From Phycisphaerae bacterium (GTDB lineage: Bacteria; Planctomycetota; Phycisphaerae; Sedimentisphaerales; Anaerobacaceae): DNA of 37,442 nucleotides. This document shows positions 8,525 through 17,069 of this stretch, one piece after another; positions within the stretch are counted from its first letter, which is position 1; the number at the start of each line of letters is the position of its first letter. Location: positions 1-37,442 of the forward strand of contig JADHXR010000072.1 in assembly GCA_016782865.1 (NCBI GenBank). The letters run 5' to 3'. The translations under genes were made by a program, and so were the position numbers. A model generated the notes under the pieces. The model was not told where the DNA came from. It saw only the letters and a list, made by a program, of their open reading frames with translations, and did not search any database.

Positions 8525-9949
8525 ATGGCATTGACAGGACTTGAACCCGTTCTCAAGCACAAGGTTGCAGATATTTCTTTGGCCGGATGGGGCCGGCTTG
8601 AAATGGAGCTGGCGGAAAACGAGATGCCCGGCCTCATGGCGACGCGCAAGAAGTACGGCCCCACCAAGCCGTTGAAGGGCCTCAAGGTCATGGGCTCGCT
8701 CCACATGACGATCCAGACCGCCATGCTGATAGAGACGCTCGAGGCTCTCGGAGCCGACGTGCGATGGGCCTCCTGCAACATCTTCTCCACTCAGGACCAC
8801 GCCGCCGCGGCCATCGCCAAGGCGAGCCGAAGCGCTGTCTTCGCGTGGAAGGGTGAGACGCTCGAAGAATACTGGTGGTGCACCGAGCAGGCGCTCACAT
8901 GGCCTGATGGTTCGGGGCCGGACATGATTGTCGATGACGGCGGAGACGCGACCCTCATGGTCGTCCAGGGCATGAAGGTCGAAAAAGACGCCTCTCTGCT
9001 CGAGAAGACGTATGAGAACAAGGAGTTCCGGATCGTCATGAATCGGCTCGCCGAAAGCGTAAAGGACGATCCGCAGAAATGGACGAAAATCGCCGAAAAA
9101 CTCCGCGGCGTTTCCGAAGAGACCACCACCGGCGTTCACCGTCTCTACCAGTTGGCCGAGGCCGGCGAGCTGCCCTTCGCAGCCGTCAACGTCAACGACT
9201 CGGTGACAAAATCCAAGTTCGATAATCTCTACGGCTGCCGCGAATCTCTCGCAGACGGCATAAAACGCGCAACCGACGTCATGGTTGCGGGCAAGGTCGT
9301 CGTAGTCTGCGGATACGGCGACGTCGGAAAGGGCTGCACTCAGTCCATGCGGGGCCTCGGCGCCCGCGTGTTGATCACCGAGATCGACCCGATCTGCGCT
9401 CTCCAGGCGGTAATGGAAGGCTATGAGGTCGTGACAATGGAGGACGCCGCCCGGGTCGGAGATATCTTCATCACCGCGACAGGAAACAGCGACGTCATTA
9501 CAGGCGAGCACATGGAGCAGATGCGCAACGAAGCCATCCTCTGCAATATCGGCCACTTCGACAGCGAGATACAGACGAGCTACCTCGAGGACACGCCCGA
9601 GTGCAAGATGACGAACATTAAGCCTCAGGTCGACAAGTGGACCCTCAAGTCGGGCCGGTCGATCCTGCTTCTCGCCGAGGGCAGACTCGTGAACCTCGGC
9701 TGCGCCACGGGCCATCCGAGCTTTGTCATGAGCAACAGTTTCACGAACCAGTGCCTTGCCCAGATAATGCTCGCCGAACAGGACCTCAAGCCCGGTGTTT
9801 ACACGTTGCCCAAGAAACTCGACGAGGAAGTGGCAAGACTCCATCTTACTCACCTGAACGCCAAGCTGACTCGCCTCACCGAAAAGCAGGCAGACTATCT
9901 CGGCATCCCGGTTGATGGTCCTTACAAGCCCGACCATTACCGCTACTGA
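8525..9949 (+). CDS. ahcY: Adenosylhomocysteinase (S-adenosyl-L-homocysteine hydrolase)
   Basis: A 474-residue cytoplasmic NAD-dependent enzyme that reversibly splits S-adenosylhomocysteine into adenosine and homocysteine, keeping the methylation cycle running. The motifs are [20 protein letters not shown] at the start, [16 protein letters not shown], the NAD-binding [13 protein letters not shown] near residues 258-270, [10 protein letters not shown], and the conserved C-terminus KPDHYRY. The length fits the long bacterial form with the extra insertion. The gene stands alone between repeat elements and is not obviously part of the sugar operon. A long antisense frame on the other strand is a coding shadow. 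Confidence 0.97.
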   Translation: MALTGLEPVLKHKVADISLAGWGRLEMELAENEMPGLMATRKKYGPTKPLKGLKVMGSLHMTIQTAMLIETLEALGADVRWASCNIFSTQDHAAAAIAKASRSAVFAWKGETLEEYWWCTEQALTWPDGSGPDMIVDDGGDATLMVVQGMKVEKDASLLEKTYENKEFRIVMNRLAESVKDDPQKWTKIAEKLRGVSEETTTGVHRLYQLAEAGELPFAAVNVNDSVTKSKFDNLYGCRESLADGIKRATDVMVAGKVVVVCGYGDVGKGCTQSMRGLGARVLITEIDPICALQAVMEGYEVVTMEDAARVGDIFITATGNSDVITGEHMEQMRNEAILCNIGHFDSEIQTSYLEDTPECKMTNIKPQVDKWTLKSGRSILLLAEGRLVNLGCATGHPSFVMSNSFTNQCLAQIMLAEQDLKPGVYTLPKKLDEEVARLHLTHLNAKLTRLTEKQADYLGIPVDGPYKPDHYRY

Positions 9950-9992
9950 TCACCGGGCTCAGTGTCAAAGAGCAAGGGGCTTCGTCGCTACC

Positions 9993-10181
9993 GCTAAGGA
10001 CCATGCACGAAATAGATTACCGAATTTGATGGTCAAGTGTGCTGCAGATTTGGTCGGCTTCGATTGAGCGAAACCACAGGCGTAGCCGTTCTACGTCGCG
10101 GATTTCGCGATTGAGAAACGATCAAAGATGCGGTGCAATTGGGCAGCAAAACGGGAAGTTATTTCGTGCATGGTCCTTAGC
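9993..10181. mobile_element. MITE-like element, family C copy 1
   Basis: A 189-bp element with perfect 22-bp terminal inverted repeats beginning GCTAAGGACCATGCACG. The centre is itself palindromic, with CGTAG/CTACG (about 10081-10095) flanked by GCGAAA and TTTCGC. A related copy in opposite orientation lies at 25603-25789, sharing the CCGTTTTG and GCAATTGCACCGCATCTT blocks. A solitary end occurs at 29831-29847. It has no coding capacity of its own and is probably mobilised in trans. Confidence 0.8.
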
Positions 10182-10324
10182 ACAGAAGAGTTGCGTCTGG
10201 GGGCGGATCCGAAAAAGGTGTCGTGGGAAGGCCATAGATTTCATTCACTCGCCTGGTGCGGATGGATGCTTTTGTTATCACTTTGTTGGTTTCTTCTTTG
10301 GCACTTTTGTTGTATTATCTCTTT
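10182..10324 (+). pseudogene. Possible truncated membrane-protein N-terminus
   Basis: Between two inverted-repeat elements there is a short frame from about 10256 reading MRMDAFVITLLVSSLALLLY, a plausible transmembrane helix. It runs straight into the family A element at 10325. It may be a gene 5' end cut by that insertion. I found no continuation after the element, and the start lacks a good ribosome binding site. Confidence 0.25.
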
Positions 10325-10485
10325 AGGCTCTGTCTGAAAACTCGATCTGGCTTCGGGCGGCTTGTTTCTCGCCTGACTGCATCCGGCTGCATCGACGATA
10401 GAACCAATATCGCCTGCTTCGCCGTCTTTGCCAGGCGAGAAACCGCTCGCTCTCGGGCCGACGACGGAGTTTTAAGACAGAGCCT
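10325..10485. mobile_element. MITE-like element, family A copy 2
   Basis: This is the second 161-bp copy, in the same orientation as the one at 7264-7424. Its terminal inverted repeats have one mismatch (TTTTAAGACAG instead of TTTTCAGACAG at the right end), and a few internal substitutions separate the copies. Both copies are preceded by TT and followed by GG. Confidence 0.8.
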
Positions 10486-10503
10486 GGTGCAAATATTGGC
10501 AGA

Positions 10504-10534
10504 GGGAATTATACCCTTTAGGGTAGTAAATTCC
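10504..10534. promoter_or_regulatory. Near-perfect hairpin or operator-like palindrome
   Basis: GGGAATT-A-TACCCT, a two-base loop, then AGGGTA-GTA-AATTCCC forms a 13-bp stem with a small internal loop. It lies about 95 bases upstream of the SGNH-like gene and just outside a MITE. It could be an operator dyad for a repressor. There is no T-run, so a terminator is less likely. Confidence 0.4.
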
Positions 10535-10629
10535 CGCGAGTAAGATCATAAACTGTTACCGTAAAACTACTTGCCCGCGCAAAAACGGAAATTTTCAATC
10601 GGGAGCACTATTACTTTGGAGGTTTGACA

Positions 10630-11874
10630 ATGCAGAGACGTGAATTCTTGGCCAAGATGGTTGGGACTTCTTTGGCTGTACTATCTCTTGACGGAATATT
10701 GGAAGGTGAAGAGACCGGTTTTGAAAAACGCGCCAGAGAGTATCTTCACACAATCACGCCCAGCCGCCAGAGGATCGAAGACTTTATTACGGGCCAATAC
10801 GGTCCGAGAGACAAGCGCCCCGGTGAGGTTTTTCAGTACGATTCTGAGCTGGGCTGGATCCAGCATGAAGCGATAGGCAGCACCGGCGTCGACGGTTCCA
10901 AGGTGTTCTACAGCTATGAATCCGACGGCGCCCGCAAAATTATCAACTTTGGGGACCAATCCAGCCGTATTCGTACTTATGGCAATAGTTTCACACATTG
11001 CAGTCAGGCAAACAATAATGAGACGTGGGAAGAACACCTGGCGGCCCACATTCAAGAGCCTGTTCGTAACTACGGAGTCGGCGGTTACAGTGTCTATCAA
11101 GCGTTCAGGAGGATGCTGAAGGTCGAAAAGCAAATTTCAGGTGGATATATCATCCTGAATATATGGGATGACGATCACTACCGTAACCTCGATGCCTGGC
11201 GGAGCATCCGCTTTGGTTATGGTTCCAGATGTGGATTTACACTGCCCCATTTAAGGGTGGATGTTGCCAAGGGAAGCTGCGAACAGATAGAGAACATATC
11301 GAAGACAACTAAAGATCTTTACAGACTTTGTGACGAAGATTACCTCTGGCAAACCTTTAAAGATGACCCAATCTTGAAGATGGTGATGGCCGCAAGAGAG
11401 GGCGGCAGGAATATTTCAGCCGCACTCATCAATCCTGTGGCGGTTACGTTTGGCATTCCGGACGAAAAGATAGCAGATACCGAGATGGCGAAAAGAATCA
11501 AGAAGATCCATACCGAAGCGGCACTGTTTGCGACCCAAAGCGTTGTCACCTGGGCCGAGGGGTTTGTCAGAGATGCCGGCAAGAAACTGATGATTATGCT
11601 CTCCTTTGGCCGCGGCAATGTAGCGAAACATTTGTCTGGAGAGTCCCGTTTCGACCAGGGCTTTGTTGACTGGTTAAAAGACAGACCCTATCCGGTCATT
11701 GATATGCGGGATGTTTTCGCCGCAGATTACAAGAAGCACAATATAGATATCGATCAGTACCTCGCCCCTTTTTATAATGGCCACCATACCCCCAGGGGCA
11801 ATTTCTTTACTGCCTGGGCAATCAAGGACAGAGTAGTTCAGTGGCTAAACCCGAAACCCCTGCCTTATCGTTGA
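10630..11874 (+). CDS. Secreted SGNH/GDSL-hydrolase-like protein
   Basis: A 414-residue protein with an export signal resembling a Tat leader (MQRREFLAKMVGTSLAVLS). The start is ATG 10630, with GGAGGT six bases upstream; an in-frame TTG at 10624 is rejected. Features of SGNH hydrolases are TYGNSFTHC (block I with the nucleophile Ser), NYGVGGYSVYQAF (block II glycine), ILNIWDDDHYRN (block III position) and HHTPRGNFF near the C-terminus, carrying a candidate catalytic His. The protein may remove acetyl or other ester groups from polysaccharides. It lies 48 bases before a secreted TIM barrel and is probably co-transcribed with it. The SGNH assignment is motif-based and the substrate is unknown. 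Confidence 0.72.
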   Translation: MQRREFLAKMVGTSLAVLSLDGILEGEETGFEKRAREYLHTITPSRQRIEDFITGQYGPRDKRPGEVFQYDSELGWIQHEAIGSTGVDGSKVFYSYESDGARKIINFGDQSSRIRTYGNSFTHCSQANNNETWEEHLAAHIQEPVRNYGVGGYSVYQAFRRMLKVEKQISGGYIILNIWDDDHYRNLDAWRSIRFGYGSRCGFTLPHLRVDVAKGSCEQIENISKTTKDLYRLCDEDYLWQTFKDDPILKMVMAAREGGRNISAALINPVAVTFGIPDEKIADTEMAKRIKKIHTEAALFATQSVVTWAEGFVRDAGKKLMIMLSFGRGNVAKHLSGESRFDQGFVDWLKDRPYPVIDMRDVFAADYKKHNIDIDQYLAPFYNGHHTPRGNFFTAWAIKDRVVQWLNPKPLPYR

Positions 11875-11922
11875 GTTGTATTGGAGTATCTCCGTACACA
11901 CAATGAATTGGAGAATCGAACT

Positions 11923-12885
11923 ATGGTCATCAGAAGTATTTCACGCCGGCAGTTAATTAGAGAGATGGTAGTTGCAGGCACAGTTGCGCCTATCGTCGGT
12001 ATAGCAGCAGCGAGAAGAGGCCGGGGCAAGAGCGAGTTTAAGATATGCATTTTCTCGAAGCATCTTCAGTGGCTCGACTGCAGCGGCATGGCGCAAACCG
12101 CCGCCGAGCTCGGCTTTGACGGCGTCGATCTCACCGTCCGTAATAAAGGGCACGTGCTCCCTGAACGCGTCGAAGACGATCTGCCCGAAGCTGTTGAAGC
12201 GATCAAAAGAGCGGGTATCGATCCGTTGATGATGGCCACGGACATCAACGATCCGGATGATCCGAACACCGAGAAAATACTCAAGACCGCCAGTGCTCTC
12301 GGCATCAAGTATTATCGCCTGGGCAAATACAGATACACCGAGGACAAGAGCATAACTTCAACTCTGAATGATGCCAGGCCGATGATACGAGACCTGGCGG
12401 CAATGAACAAGCATTACAATATTCACGGCAGCTACCAGAACCATGCCGGCAGCCGGTATGTCGGTGCGCCTCTATGGGACTTGTGGGAACTCGTCAAAGA
12501 GTTCGACCCAAGATATATGGGCTGTCAATTCGACATACGTCATGCAACGGTTGAAGGCGGCCAGACGTGGCCGCTCAATCTGAGACTCATGTCCAAACAC
12601 ATCAACACCTTGGCGATGAAAGACTTCCTCTGGCAAATGCGAGACAACAAATGGCAGACGGTAAACTGCCCGCTCGGCCAGGGCCAGGTAGATTACGATA
12701 GTTACCTAAGGCTCTTGAAGAAGCTGTCAGTCTCCTGTCCAGTTTCGATCCATTATGAATACGACCTGGGAGGAGCCAATCATGGCGCAACGAAACTGAC
12801 GATTGGAAAGGAGAAACTGTTTGCGGCCATACGGGCAGACCTCAAGTTCCTGAGGGCTCGCTTGCGCGAGCACGGCTTGTTGTAA
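11923..12885 (+). CDS. Tat-targeted sugar phosphate isomerase/epimerase-like TIM barrel
   Basis: A 320-residue TIM-barrel protein of the xylose-isomerase-like superfamily with an N-terminal Tat-like signal (ISRRQLIREMVVAG). ATG 11923 is chosen because TTGGAG lies nine bases upstream; the frame is open back to 11881. Barrel signatures are FDGVDLTVRNKGHVLPE, an HGSYQNHAG segment, GCQFDIRHATVEGG (metal-site Asp/His) and PVSIHYEYDLGGA (C-terminal Glu). Unlike the cytoplasmic homologue at 2729, this one is predicted to be exported, so an extracytoplasmic isomerase, epimerase or lyase step is likely. Confidence 0.85.
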   Translation: MVIRSISRRQLIREMVVAGTVAPIVGIAAARRGRGKSEFKICIFSKHLQWLDCSGMAQTAAELGFDGVDLTVRNKGHVLPERVEDDLPEAVEAIKRAGIDPLMMATDINDPDDPNTEKILKTASALGIKYYRLGKYRYTEDKSITSTLNDARPMIRDLAAMNKHYNIHGSYQNHAGSRYVGAPLWDLWELVKEFDPRYMGCQFDIRHATVEGGQTWPLNLRLMSKHINTLAMKDFLWQMRDNKWQTVNCPLGQGQVDYDSYLRLLKKLSVSCPVSIHYEYDLGGANHGATKLTIGKEKLFAAIRADLKFLRARLREHGLL

Positions 12886-13249
12886 AAAGGGCTTGTGACA
12901 AGAGAGTCATCCGGTGAAGAAATGGCGGCGGCCTATGAGACCGTTGAATAATGAGGTCGAAGACTATTCAACCTGTTTGTTAGGCAGAGTCACCGGTTTC
13001 TGTCTCCGGACATCTTCTCACTTTGGCGTCAACACGTGCTGTTCCTAATTTGCCCAAAAAGGTACCGGACACCAATGGCACGGCGCGTGTATTTCTTCAG
13101 GAACAGCGCCGCGATTGCCGTGTATGGAAGTTATCTTTCAATTGGGTGCCGACAGCGGAGAGAGTCCCTTCTCTGAGCCATCGGCACCCTCCGCACCCTT
13201 AATTGGTATCCAGCCCTGATAGTTGGAGCTATATGGTCCGCTCCTTCCA
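12886..13249. other. Convergent intergenic region with two inverted repeats
   Basis: This gap separates a plus-strand gene from a minus-strand gene, so both end here. It contains arms GCTGTTCCT (13038-13046) / AGGAACAGC (13099-13107) enclosing GGTACCGGACACC, a word that resembles the ends of transposase-associated repeats, and a second hairpin at 13144-13189. I see no coding sequence. Confidence 0.5.
13144..13189. terminator. Hairpin between convergent genes, possible terminator
   Basis: GGGTGCCGA (13144-13152) pairs exactly with TCGGCACCC (13181-13189), and AGAGA/TCTCT extends the stem inside. It lies between convergent transcription units, a common place for bidirectional terminators. No strong T-run follows on either strand, so factor-independent termination is uncertain. 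Confidence 0.4.
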
Positions 13250-14677
13250 CTATTGTCCAGGCTCAGGCATTGGCGCTAGTTCACAAGCGGGCATCAGCGT
13301 TAGGCGTTTCCCGGTCCATGTCCAAGGTACGCAGGCCACAGGTTCTTGACCTTCGTCTGGGAAGCCGTCCTGGTCGGCATCCTGCGCCGCCATGTAGTAA
13401 GATGCTGTACCGTGGCCCTGGATTTGGTCTGGTCCTAGGAGCTCAAAGTTGGCATCAGCGATCCAAATGCCATCGATCTCCAGGGTGCTTGCGCTAATAT
13501 CCAATTTCCTGTAGTATCCGAGGAAGGTGGCCTTATACTGATGTCGTCCCACCTTGACTGCCTCTCCGCCGGCCGATTTATCTAATGCCGGATCTGAGTC
13601 AGGGAAAAGCTCTGTGAACAGTGGCAAGGAGTTAATCCATTCAAGCGTTCCGCTGTAGCGGGTCTTGGCAGCATCCTGGGCCACATACACGGTCGATGAG
13701 ATGAGATTGCCCATAGGCGTCGGATAGGTCGTGATCCAGATACCGTCCAAAGGCCACTCATCCGTGGTTATTTGCGTAATCAGAGTAAGATTGTCAAAGT
13801 AGACATTCAAATTGGTGATCAGTCCCTGGGCATCGAAGCGCTCGAGTGACACGCCGCGCAACCTGAAGAGTCTGCCGGTGGCTGGAATACCGAAGTAGTC
13901 TCCTGTATGGGTGCCCGAATACACGACCTCAGACAAAACCCAACCGTCTCCTAGGTCAATCGTACGCAGAATCTCTGCCTGACGGTCGGCAAAGGCCTGT
14001 AGATACAGCTCGTGCATGGCAATGTTTGCACTCTTATCCATGGGTACCCCCACAGGCCCCAGGAAGAACTCGGCATCCGGATGGATCATCTTTGCATATT
14101 CTGCCAGATCCCCGCTGTTCCAGCGGGCATAGGCCTCTGCCTCTGCCTCCAACGGTGAGAGCCCGGTGGGCTCGGGATCAGGTAGGGTAAAGGATGGCAC
14201 CAACTCCGGCATTTCCGGGGCGGGCATTTCGCCGCGCGTGACCATCGGCCCCACCAGATCATTGTAGCTCGTCACCTTTTTAACTAGACCACCCTCAAAC
14301 TCGTAAATTGAAATATGCGGGAGGACCACTTCAACGCCGGTGTCCACAACCGTGTACACGGTCTTGCTTTCTTCAACGACGATGTTGTCAACCGCAAAAG
14401 TAAGGCCCTCGGTCATATGGAAGTCAGGGCTGGCCGCGAACCTCTGGGCAAGACCGATTTCTACATAGGCCTTTGGTGCCGGAGCGGGCGACGAGGCAAT
14501 ATCCCACATACTATCATCCGCCCAATAGGACATCATGGTGTCCAAATCGTGGGCGTTCATGGCATCAAATTGGGTCTTGTAAATGGCAAGGTTATCTTCG
14601 GGGGTCTGAGCGATAACTGTGCCGTTAATGGTTAATGCCAACAGGCATAACATGACTAGGATTCCCTTGGATTTCAT
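13250..14677 (-). CDS. Secreted double SnoaL-like (NTF2 fold) protein
   Basis: A 475-residue protein with signal peptide MKSKGILVMLCLLALTINGT then VIAQ. Two consecutive SnoaL/NTF2-like domains follow: residues about 28-145 with FDAMNAHDLDTMMSYWADD, and about 170-300 with ARWNSGDLAEYAKMIHPDAEF and a GTHTGDYFGIPATG motif. A C-terminal beta-rich domain (about 310-475) has no family I recognise. GGAGG precedes the ATG. It is closely related to the first half of the next upstream gene, including the linker MPELVPS..LPD.EPTGL, so the two arose by duplication. SnoaL folds bind small hydrophobic ligands or act as enzymes; the ligand is unknown. Confidence 0.8.
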   Translation of the reverse strand: MKSKGILVMLCLLALTINGTVIAQTPEDNLAIYKTQFDAMNAHDLDTMMSYWADDSMWDIASSPAPAPKAYVEIGLAQRFAASPDFHMTEGLTFAVDNIVVEESKTVYTVVDTGVEVVLPHISIYEFEGGLVKKVTSYNDLVGPMVTRGEMPAPEMPELVPSFTLPDPEPTGLSPLEAEAEAYARWNSGDLAEYAKMIHPDAEFFLGPVGVPMDKSANIAMHELYLQAFADRQAEILRTIDLGDGWVLSEVVYSGTHTGDYFGIPATGRLFRLRGVSLERFDAQGLITNLNVYFDNLTLITQITTDEWPLDGIWITTYPTPMGNLISSTVYVAQDAAKTRYSGTLEWINSLPLFTELFPDSDPALDKSAGGEAVKVGRHQYKATFLGYYRKLDISASTLEIDGIWIADANFELLGPDQIQGHGTASYYMAAQDADQDGFPDEGQEPVACVPWTWTGKRLTLMPACELAPMPEPGQ

Positions 14678-14866
14678 GTGTAAACCTCCTTATCAAGAAA
14701 AGGGTTTTTCATTTAATGCACATCTCTGACAGATCCGTTATGCGGATAACCAACTACCAAAATGGCGGATCTCTACTGGCCCACATGTCAATGTCCTCCG
14801 GGGTCTAGGTTTTAGTATTGGATTTTGTATTCTTGACTGGCAAATTGACATTTTTGGCTCTCTCTT

Positions 14867-16861
14867 CTATTGCTCACTACTAAGAGCATCTGAAAGGAAT
14901 TCCAGACCACATGCGATCTGGTAGCCAAAATAAGTCAGGTGATCCCCGTCAAACGCGTCGTACGTGTACGAAAGTCCCTGGGCATGGAGCGCAGCCAGCA
15001 GACGGTCAACACCTGTTACTTCCGCCATGATCATAGCAGGGCCTCTGCCTTCATCGACAAAAATCGGCTTACCAGAGAGGTTGGCTCCATCTCGCTCAAC
15101 CTGGCTGACCAGATCACGTTCCTTCCATTGCTCCAGGACGTCCGTTACAATGCTCGGTCCGGGATACTGCACTGGCAAATCAACATAGAATGGAGGATTT
15201 TCCAGATTCGGTGTCCAAGCTGCTGCCATGGCATAAAGCAGGTTGGCCTCCCAGTATCCAAGGAAGATGTTCCACATATCCTCAGGTGTAGATCCGGGAA
15301 TTGGCAGCCCCAGCACAAGTGGGTACTTGGCCATGTAGTCGTCGAGTGCCGGATCCACTTCCATGTCGCAGAGCGCGGGACTCAGCGACGCCACAGCTCC
15401 GAACACCTCCGGATATTCAATCGCCAAAGAAAGCGCGCCATAGCCCCCCATGGAATGGCCGGCGATGCCGCGAGAGCTGCTATGCGCGATCGTTCGGTAC
15501 TTGCCGTCAATATAGGTCACCAGGTCTTTGGCGATGTAATCACGGTAGTCGCCGATGAGCGGCGAGCGCTCATACATGCTTCCGCCCAGAGAGTTCACAG
15601 CGTTCGGCAGCACAATGATAAGTTCATCCATTTGTCCCGCTGCCGATAGGTCGGCAACAATGCTTCCAACATCCGCACCCAGGTCGATACCCGTAAGGGA
15701 TTTAATCGCAAGATTCACTCCAGACGAGGTATAACAATTGTGGTTAGTATCGTAGCCATGAAGCAGATACACAGTAGGATAACGTTTCTCCGGAGAGGTC
15801 TCGTAACTCGGCGGCAGATACACTAGCACCGGACGCGTGGCCGGATCTCCCAGGAGATTTCCCTCCAACGAAGGGCTGTGGATTTCATCCTGTACCAGAT
15901 AATCTGGTGCAGATGGCCAATCCGGACTCTTCGGCATTATCTGTGCCATAAGGGCCATGTTGTCGAAGTAGTAATTCTGGCTCGTCAGGAGTCCATCCGC
16001 ATCGTAGTGATTGAGTAGGACCGCTCTCACCTGGGCTTCCTTTCCTGAGGCTGGCACGCCAGAGAAAGGCCCATCATGTGTTCCTTGGGATATTTCCTCG
16101 GTCAGAATCCAACCGTCTCCCAAGTCAAGCTGACGAATGATATCAATATGCGCGTTTGAGAATCCCAGGAAGTACACCTCAGTCATGGCGATCCAAGCAT
16201 CACGGTCCAGCGACATTCCGACAGGTCCTGCAAAACCCTGGAAATCCGGGTGTAGCATCTTTGTATACTGGACAATGTCATGGCTATTCCACCGTGCTAT
16301 GGCTTCGGCATTTGCCTCCATGGGAGTCAATCCAGTGGGTTCAGCATCAGGGAGTGGAATAGATGGAACCAACTCAGGCATTTTAGGGACCGGCATGGCG
16401 CCAAGCTGTATCATCACGCCAGCCATATCGGCATAGGTAGTGAGCTGTTTAACTTTGTCTGCCTCAAACTCATAGATATCGATATGGGGCATAGGCGACG
16501 TGTTACCCGTTGGTGGAATTCCGTTCCAGACTCCCTGATGGGTGCCCGATGTACTGTGCTCAACCACCACAGTATTGCCAGCAGCGAGGACACGTCCCTC
16601 TGTCGTACCAAAGTCTGGGAATCCCTCGAACGTCGCCGCGAAGAAAGCCCTCATCTCTTCCTTGCCATTCAGAGGTGTCGGTAAGGGCGCGAAGTCGAAG
16701 ACGCCATCGTCGGTAAAGTAGGACAACCACTGATCCAAATCATGGGCGTTCAGTGCATTGTCCACGGCGTCTGCTATTGCGAGCAGGTCGGCCGGCTCCT
16801 GGGCCGTAGCCTGATTACAGACAGCCAGCATCACTATTGAAATTGTCAGTAGTCTTCTCAT
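14867..16861 (-). CDS. Double SnoaL-like domains fused to a secreted esterase
   Basis: A 664-residue protein: a signal peptide (MRRLLTISIVMLAVCNQATA), two SnoaL-like domains (ALNAHDLDQWLSYFTDD; then ARWNSHDIVQYTKMLHPDFQ), then from about residue 325 an alpha/beta-hydrolase of the esterase-D/putative-esterase type. The nucleophile Ser is near residue 467 in GIAGHSMGGYGALSLAIEYP, with an oxyanion-type YLLHGYD motif upstream and a candidate His in FDGDHLTYF near the end. AAGGAG precedes the ATG. It lies 189 bases upstream of its SnoaL-only paralogue on the same strand. The arrangement suggests a secreted esterase with ligand-binding NTF2 domains. Substrate unknown. Confidence 0.82.
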   Translation of the reverse strand: MRRLLTISIVMLAVCNQATAQEPADLLAIADAVDNALNAHDLDQWLSYFTDDGVFDFAPLPTPLNGKEEMRAFFAATFEGFPDFGTTEGRVLAAGNTVVVEHSTSGTHQGVWNGIPPTGNTSPMPHIDIYEFEADKVKQLTTYADMAGVMIQLGAMPVPKMPELVPSIPLPDAEPTGLTPMEANAEAIARWNSHDIVQYTKMLHPDFQGFAGPVGMSLDRDAWIAMTEVYFLGFSNAHIDIIRQLDLGDGWILTEEISQGTHDGPFSGVPASGKEAQVRAVLLNHYDADGLLTSQNYYFDNMALMAQIMPKSPDWPSAPDYLVQDEIHSPSLEGNLLGDPATRPVLVYLPPSYETSPEKRYPTVYLLHGYDTNHNCYTSSGVNLAIKSLTGIDLGADVGSIVADLSAAGQMDELIIVLPNAVNSLGGSMYERSPLIGDYRDYIAKDLVTYIDGKYRTIAHSSSRGIAGHSMGGYGALSLAIEYPEVFGAVASLSPALCDMEVDPALDDYMAKYPLVLGLPIPGSTPEDMWNIFLGYWEANLLYAMAAAWTPNLENPPFYVDLPVQYPGPSIVTDVLEQWKERDLVSQVERDGANLSGKPIFVDEGRGPAMIMAEVTGVDRLLAALHAQGLSYTYDAFDGDHLTYFGYQIACGLEFLSDALSSEQ

Positions 16862-17069
16862 TTCTTCTCTCCTTCTGCTTGATTGTTAGGCCTTCTCCGT
16901 CAAATTGTTGTTGCGGAATCACTGAATTGTCCTAAGGCCAGTTCATAAATCCACATCCTCCTTTCCAAGGCGTCCTGCTCACAATATTAGCCGTTGCTAT
17001 TCGGTGGTTTCCTTTCCAACGATCATGAACGTGATTCAACTCCTGTCGTACAATCCTTGTTCGGGACAG

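Noticed and set aside
8486..9937. A 483-codon minus-strand open frame opposite ahcY
   Set aside because: It is the mirror of a highly conserved gene with strong third-position bias. No motifs are seen in the antisense translation.
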